This document shows, piece by piece, positions 31,567-34,639 of a stretch of 34,639 nucleotides of DNA (its first letter is position 1; the number at the start of each line of letters is the position of its first letter). The stretch comes from Actinomycetes bacterium. GTDB lineage: Bacteria; Actinomycetota; Actinomycetes; Streptosporangiales; Streptosporangiaceae. The stretch is taken from positions 1 to 34,639 of the forward strand of contig JAOPYO010000012.1 of the NCBI GenBank assembly GCA_025964575.1, in the 5' to 3' direction. The translations under genes were made by a program, and so were the position numbers. The notes under the pieces are model-generated. The model was not told the origin of the DNA. It saw only the letters and a list, made by a program, of their open reading frames with translations, and made no database searches.

Positions 31567-32763
31567 ATGTCGCTGCTCCGTACCCGTATGGTCGCTCGCG
31601 ACCTGGGGGAGCCGCATCGTGTCTCAAGCCCTCTCGAGCTGCTCTTCGATCTCACCTTTGTCGCCGCGGTGTCGCAAATCGCGGGCCGGCTTGCCCACGC
31701 GACGGAACAGCGACATGGTGTCGAAGCGGCCGGGCCATTTCTCATGGTCTTCTTCGCCATCTGGTGGGCGTGGATGAACTTCACGTGGTTCGCCTCCGCG
31801 TACGACACCGACGATGTGCCGTACCGCGTCATGACTCTCGTGCAGATGGCCGGCGTGCTCGTGCTCGCGGCCGGCGTGCCCGCGGCGTTCGAGGGCGACT
31901 TCACCACCGTGACGGTCGGCTACCTCGTCATGCGCGTCGGGCTCGTGAGCCTGTGGCTGCGCGCGGCGATCGCGCACCCCGAGGGACGCACGACGGCTCT
32001 TCGCTACGCGATCGGCGTCTCGTTCGTTCAGGTGCTCTGGGTGTCCAAGCTCGCTCTGCCGGGCGGCGGACCGCTCTGGCTCTTCTTCGTGCTCGTTGCA
32101 CTCGACCTCTCCGTGCCTCCGATCGCGGAGCGTGCGGGAGCAACAACGTGGCACCCCCACCACATTGCCGAGCGGTACGGGCTGTTCACAATTATCTTGC
32201 TCGGCGAGAGCGCGCTCGCGGCGACGAATGCAGTGCAGGGCGCGGTCGCAAACGGGCTGAGCGCCCACCTCGTCATCATCGCGATGGCCGGCCTCGTCAT
32301 CCTTTTCGCGCTGTGGTGGATCTACTTTTCCGAGCCCGCCGGCGACGGCCTCGAGGAGCGACGGAATAGATCGTTTCTCTGGGGATACGGGCACTACGTT
32401 ATATTCGCGGCGCTTGCGGCGCTCGGTGCGGGACTCGAGGTCGCGGTCGGGTCAGCCGGTGAGGGCGAGCACCACGTCGAGGCGGGGGCAGAAGCCGTGG
32501 TCGCCTCAGTCGGCATCCCCGTTGCCGTAGTGCTCGTCATGCTGTGGGCGCTGCACGCTCCTGTGAACGGCAACGTCGTGCGACCGGAGTCGATCGGCAT
32601 CGCGGCGGTGCTCGTGCTACTCACCGCGTTCATCGCACCCACTATCGGCGTCGCCGCAGGGCTCACCATCATCGCCGTGGTGCTCGTGCTCCTGCTCGTG
32701 GCGACGCTCGCGCGCGAGGCCCTCCGAGCGCCGAAGCCGATCGCTACCGGCATCCGCCATTAA
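31567..32763 (+). CDS. Low temperature requirement A (LtrA) family membrane protein
   Basis: 398 residues, polytopic with roughly ten hydrophobic segments. Family features: the N-terminal LGEPHRVSSPLELLFDLTFV (usually ...VTPLELFFDLVFVFA), FFAIWWAWMNFTWFASAYDT, HIAERYGLFTIILLGESALA in the middle, and WWIYFSEP. LtrA was named from a cold-sensitive Listeria mutant; its biochemical role is unknown. Codon choice leans to GCG, CTC and GTC where most neighbours prefer GCC, CTG and GTG, and it has a truncated kinase on one side and gene debris on the other, pointing to acquisition from another actinobacterium. No clear ribosome-binding site before the ATG at 31567; 31588 is an alternative start. Confidence 0.92.
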   Translation: MSLLRTRMVARDLGEPHRVSSPLELLFDLTFVAAVSQIAGRLAHATEQRHGVEAAGPFLMVFFAIWWAWMNFTWFASAYDTDDVPYRVMTLVQMAGVLVLAAGVPAAFEGDFTTVTVGYLVMRVGLVSLWLRAAIAHPEGRTTALRYAIGVSFVQVLWVSKLALPGGGPLWLFFVLVALDLSVPPIAERAGATTWHPHHIAERYGLFTIILLGESALAATNAVQGAVANGLSAHLVIIAMAGLVILFALWWIYFSEPAGDGLEERRNRSFLWGYGHYVIFAALAALGAGLEVAVGSAGEGEHHVEAGAEAVVASVGIPVAVVLVMLWALHAPVNGNVVRPESIGIAAVLVLLTAFIAPTIGVAAGLTIIAVVLVLLLVATLAREALRAPKPIATGIRH

Positions 32764-32837
32764 AACTCCGGCCCCTTGAGCGCTGGTCCGCCACCCGAAG
32801 CCGGCTGCGTACTACCTTGACTCCGGCGCCGGGAGGG

Positions 32838-32900
32838 GCGCTGCGGTTCTCGTACGCGACGATGAACTCCGGCAAGAGGCACGCTCGCCCTCCAAATCTC
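32838..32900 (+). pseudogene. Thymidine kinase P-loop fragment, frameshifted
   Basis: One frame reads ALRFSYATMNSGK, and skipping one G at about 32879 continues as STLALQI. Together these match the N-terminal strand and Walker A of type II thymidine kinases (LRFxYGxMxSGKSTLALQ). Nothing of the remaining 180 or so residues is seen. The call rests on about 20 residues. Confidence 0.5.
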
Positions 32901-32983
32901 CTCTCGTCCGCCACCGGGTGCAGCGGGTCTCAGGATGGCATCCGCCGCGCGAGCGGCTGATCCACGGAGGGTGACCGAGCCGC

Positions 32984-33529
32984 TTACGCGAGGAGTTCGC
33001 GGACACGAGGGATGACTTGCGTACCGTAGAGTTCGATGTTGGTCATGAGTGCCTCATGCGCGAGGCCTCCAATGCCATATTTCAGGTCGAAGCGGGTCGC
33101 GCCGAGTGTGGTGAGATTCGCCGCGATCTTCTTGGCGACGGTTTCCGGCGACCCTACGTAAAGCGTTCCGTGTGGCCCGATCTCATGGGCGAAGGACTCC
33201 TTGGTCGGGACGGCGAATCCGCGGGTCTTGCTGACCCGGCGGATGACCTCCAGGTAGTGCGGCCAGAATTCTTCGCGGGCCTTTTCGTCGGTGACGGCGA
33301 CGTGCCCCGGTGAGTGCACTCCGACCGGTAGGGCTCCTCGTCCGAACCGTTCGAGGGCCTGTTGGAAGAGCTGGGAGAAAGGAGCGAAGCGCGCCGGGGA
33401 ACCGCCGATGATGGCGAGCATCAGCGAGAATCCATAATGTGCGGCGCGGATGACCGATTGGGGGCTGCCGCCGACGCCGATCCACGCCGGGAAGGGGCCG
33501 GACTCGGTATGCGGCACGACAAAGCTGAG
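32984..33529 (-). pseudogene. C-terminal half of an LLM flavin-dependent oxidoreductase
   Basis: About 180 codons match the second half of LLM enzymes: FPAWIGVGGSPQSVIRAAHY, GFSLMLAIIGGSPARFAPFS, VAVTDEKAREEFWPHY, GTLYVGSPETVAKKIAANL and FDLKYGIGGLAHEALMTNIE. The N-terminal half with the flavin-barrel start is absent. The frame stays open upstream to 33772 only because it runs out of frame through the reductase gene, with no homology there. The homologous part begins 11 nt after the reductase stop, so a deletion seems to have joined the two genes. A GTG near 33517 could start a truncated product. It may once have been co-transcribed with the reductase, a common F420-linked pairing. Confidence 0.78.
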
Positions 33530-33539
33530 CGGGGCTGCG

Positions 33540-34205
33540 TCATGCCGCTTCGGCACGCACCGTTGCCTCGAACTCGGTTCGGCGCAGCGACACACCGAAG
33601 ACGGGGCCGCCGGGTTGCAGGAGGCGGCCGGCACTGAGGCTTTCCAGCCGTACGGTGTCGTAGCCGATGCGCTCGATGACATCCGCCACGACGTCCACCG
33701 CGCCTGGGTCGTCACCCGCGACACCGAGCGCACGGCGTTGCGGGGAGCCGACGGGCCGGCGCTCGTCTTCAAGTTCGTGATAGCCGATGTGGTTGAGCGT
33801 CTTGACGATCGTCGACCGGGGCAGCCTGCGCGCCACGAGCTCGCTACTTCCGTACCGGCGATCTTCGAACATCTCCTGAACGCCGTCGATCGGCGGCCAG
33901 TAGTTCATCGTGTCAACGACAAGCTTGTCGGCCACCAAGGCAGCATCAAACGTCGCGAACTTGTGGAGTGGGATCGCCAGCACCACGATCTCGGAGTCCT
34001 CGACAGCATCGGCCGCCCACCGTGGCTCGGCTCCCGGCGCCAGAACCTCGGTAATGAGTGCGATCTTCGCCGGGTCACCCGAGGCCGCGATCGACACCCG
34101 GAAGCCGGCCTCGATCGCCACCCGCGCGATCACGGGACCGACGTGCCCCGCACCCAGTACCGCAAGCGGTGGCAACCGCACGGACGACGGTGCTTCGCCG
34201 GTCAT
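33540..34205 (-). CDS. NAD(P)-binding reductase, NADPH:F420 reductase (NPD/ProC-like) family
   Basis: 221 residues from the ATG at 34205. Rossmann start LPPLAVLGAGHVGPVIARVA (GxGxxG), then DSEIVVLAIPLHKFATF, KLVVDTMNYWPPIDG, STIVKTLNHIGYHELEDERR and GYDTVRLESLSAGRLLQPGG. These are the blocks of the F420-dependent NADP reductase-like family (pfam03807), which transfers hydride between NADPH and F420 or reduces small substrates. AGGGGTGG precedes the start. ATGA overlap with the MarR gene shows one operon. The frame is open upstream through the MarR gene in another phase; that part is not coding. The adjoining LLM remnant may have been its F420-dependent partner. Confidence 0.88.
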   Translation of the reverse strand: MTGEAPSSVRLPPLAVLGAGHVGPVIARVAIEAGFRVSIAASGDPAKIALITEVLAPGAEPRWAADAVEDSEIVVLAIPLHKFATFDAALVADKLVVDTMNYWPPIDGVQEMFEDRRYGSSELVARRLPRSTIVKTLNHIGYHELEDERRPVGSPQRRALGVAGDDPGAVDVVADVIERIGYDTVRLESLSAGRLLQPGGPVFGVSLRRTEFEATVRAEAA

Positions 34206-34639
34206 GACGAACCACCCCTGGCAGGAGCAGGAGTCGATTCTGCGTGGAGATGGTGCTGCAGCGCCTGGAGAATGTCGGCGAGCGCCTCGAACTGCTCGGG
34301 CGTCAAAGCGTCCGCGAAGTGCTTCTTGATGGCTCTCATATGGGGCGCGGTCGCACGCTGGAACATGCCCGCTCCGGCCTGCGTGAGCGAGACCTCGGCG
34401 CCGCGGCTGTCGGTGGCGCACTCGTCACGGCTGATCAGACCTCGCCGCTGCATCCGTCCGAGATGATGGGACAGTCGGCTTCGCTCCCAGTCGATGCTCG
34501 CCGCGAGCTCAGATGACCGCAGCCGCCTGCCGTCCGCCTCACGCAACGCCAGCAGCACCTGATAGTCAGCCGGTGAGAGACCCGACTCCTGCTGCAGCTG
34601 CGCACCAAGGATTCTCCGGAGCTCGGCAGTCGTATCCAG
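34202..34639 (-). CDS. MarR-family transcriptional regulator, 5' end outside window
   Basis: At least 145 residues; the frame is open to the right edge, where LDTTAELRRILGAQLQQESG and LSPADYQVLLALREADGRRL supply the N-terminal dimerisation helix and first part of the winged helix. The recognition region is SSELAASIDWERSRLSHHLG then RMQRRGLISRDECATDSRG, and the beta wing is followed by AEVSLTQAGAGMFQRATAPH. MarR proteins are usually repressors released by small aromatic or oxidised ligands. It overlaps the reductase start by 4 nt (ATGA), so it probably controls its own operon. The promoter lies beyond the window. Confidence 0.93.
   Translation of the reverse strand: MDTTAELRRILGAQLQQESGLSPADYQVLLALREADGRRLRSSELAASIDWERSRLSHHLGRMQRRGLISRDECATDSRGAEVSLTQAGAGMFQRATAPHMRAIKKHFADALTPEQFEALADILQALQHHLHAESTPAPARGGSS

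Noticed and set aside
1..34639. CRISPR arrays, tRNA or rRNA genes
   Set aside because: No regularly spaced repeats and no cloverleaf or rRNA-like segments were seen on reading either strand.

Overview
The window is high-GC DNA with dense coding on both strands, third positions strongly G/C, GTG and TTG starts, and families typical of filamentous actinomycetes: a CBM2-type module with a GH48 cellulase, SigE-family ECF sigma factor, GlnII-type glutamine synthetase, DUF574-type S-adenosyl methyltransferase and an EgtC-like amidohydrolase. It is most likely a chromosomal segment of a Streptosporangiales-type soil actinomycete; the order is an inference from gene content. Both ends cut genes (GH48 at the left, a MarR regulator at the right).

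Layout. 0-4.2 kb: secreted GH48 exocellulase with its own terminator, then an ECF sigma factor overlapping a single-pass membrane protein with an external beta-rich domain, a possible surface-sensing regulatory pair. 4.4-9.7 kb: three co-directional genes that look like a peptide/amide metabolite pathway: a GCS2 carboxylate-amine ligase fused to a circularly permuted ATP-grasp enzyme, an AsnO/AsnB-type amidotransferase and an EgtC-like class II amidohydrolase. A 22-bp perfect hairpin sits just before the last. 9.7-11.7 kb: LLM flavin monooxygenase and an ArsR-like regulator, both on the minus strand. 11.9-15.3 kb: a class A PBP and a convergent glnII separated by strong hairpins. 15.5-20.9 kb: DUF574 methyltransferase, a cyclase/TPP-enzyme operon with a 4-nt overlap, a small His/Asn-rich exported protein, and a second methyltransferase.

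20.9-25.1 kb is an accessory stretch: a 44-residue Pro/Glu-rich microprotein, a decayed ATPase-like ORF, an SDR without YxxxK, an IS701-like transposase fragment, and an ArdC-like/Toprim primase protein of plasmid or integrative-element type. 25.3-27.3 kb holds a fused maleylacetate reductase-hydroxyquinol 1,2-dioxygenase, two consecutive steps of hydroxyquinol catabolism in one polypeptide. 27.4-34.6 kb mixes intact genes (lipoprotein, alpha/beta hydrolase, SDR, LtrA, F420-type reductase with MarR) with at least four gene remnants (molybdopterin oxidoreductase, histidine kinase, thymidine kinase P-loop, LLM oxidoreductase), so this part appears to be turning over rapidly.

The most promising candidates for something undescribed are the amidoligase/amidotransferase/EgtC-like cluster, the bifunctional hydroxyquinol enzyme, and the sigma/membrane-protein pair beside the cellulase. 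All functional statements come from reading motifs and family resemblance by eye; no searches were run.
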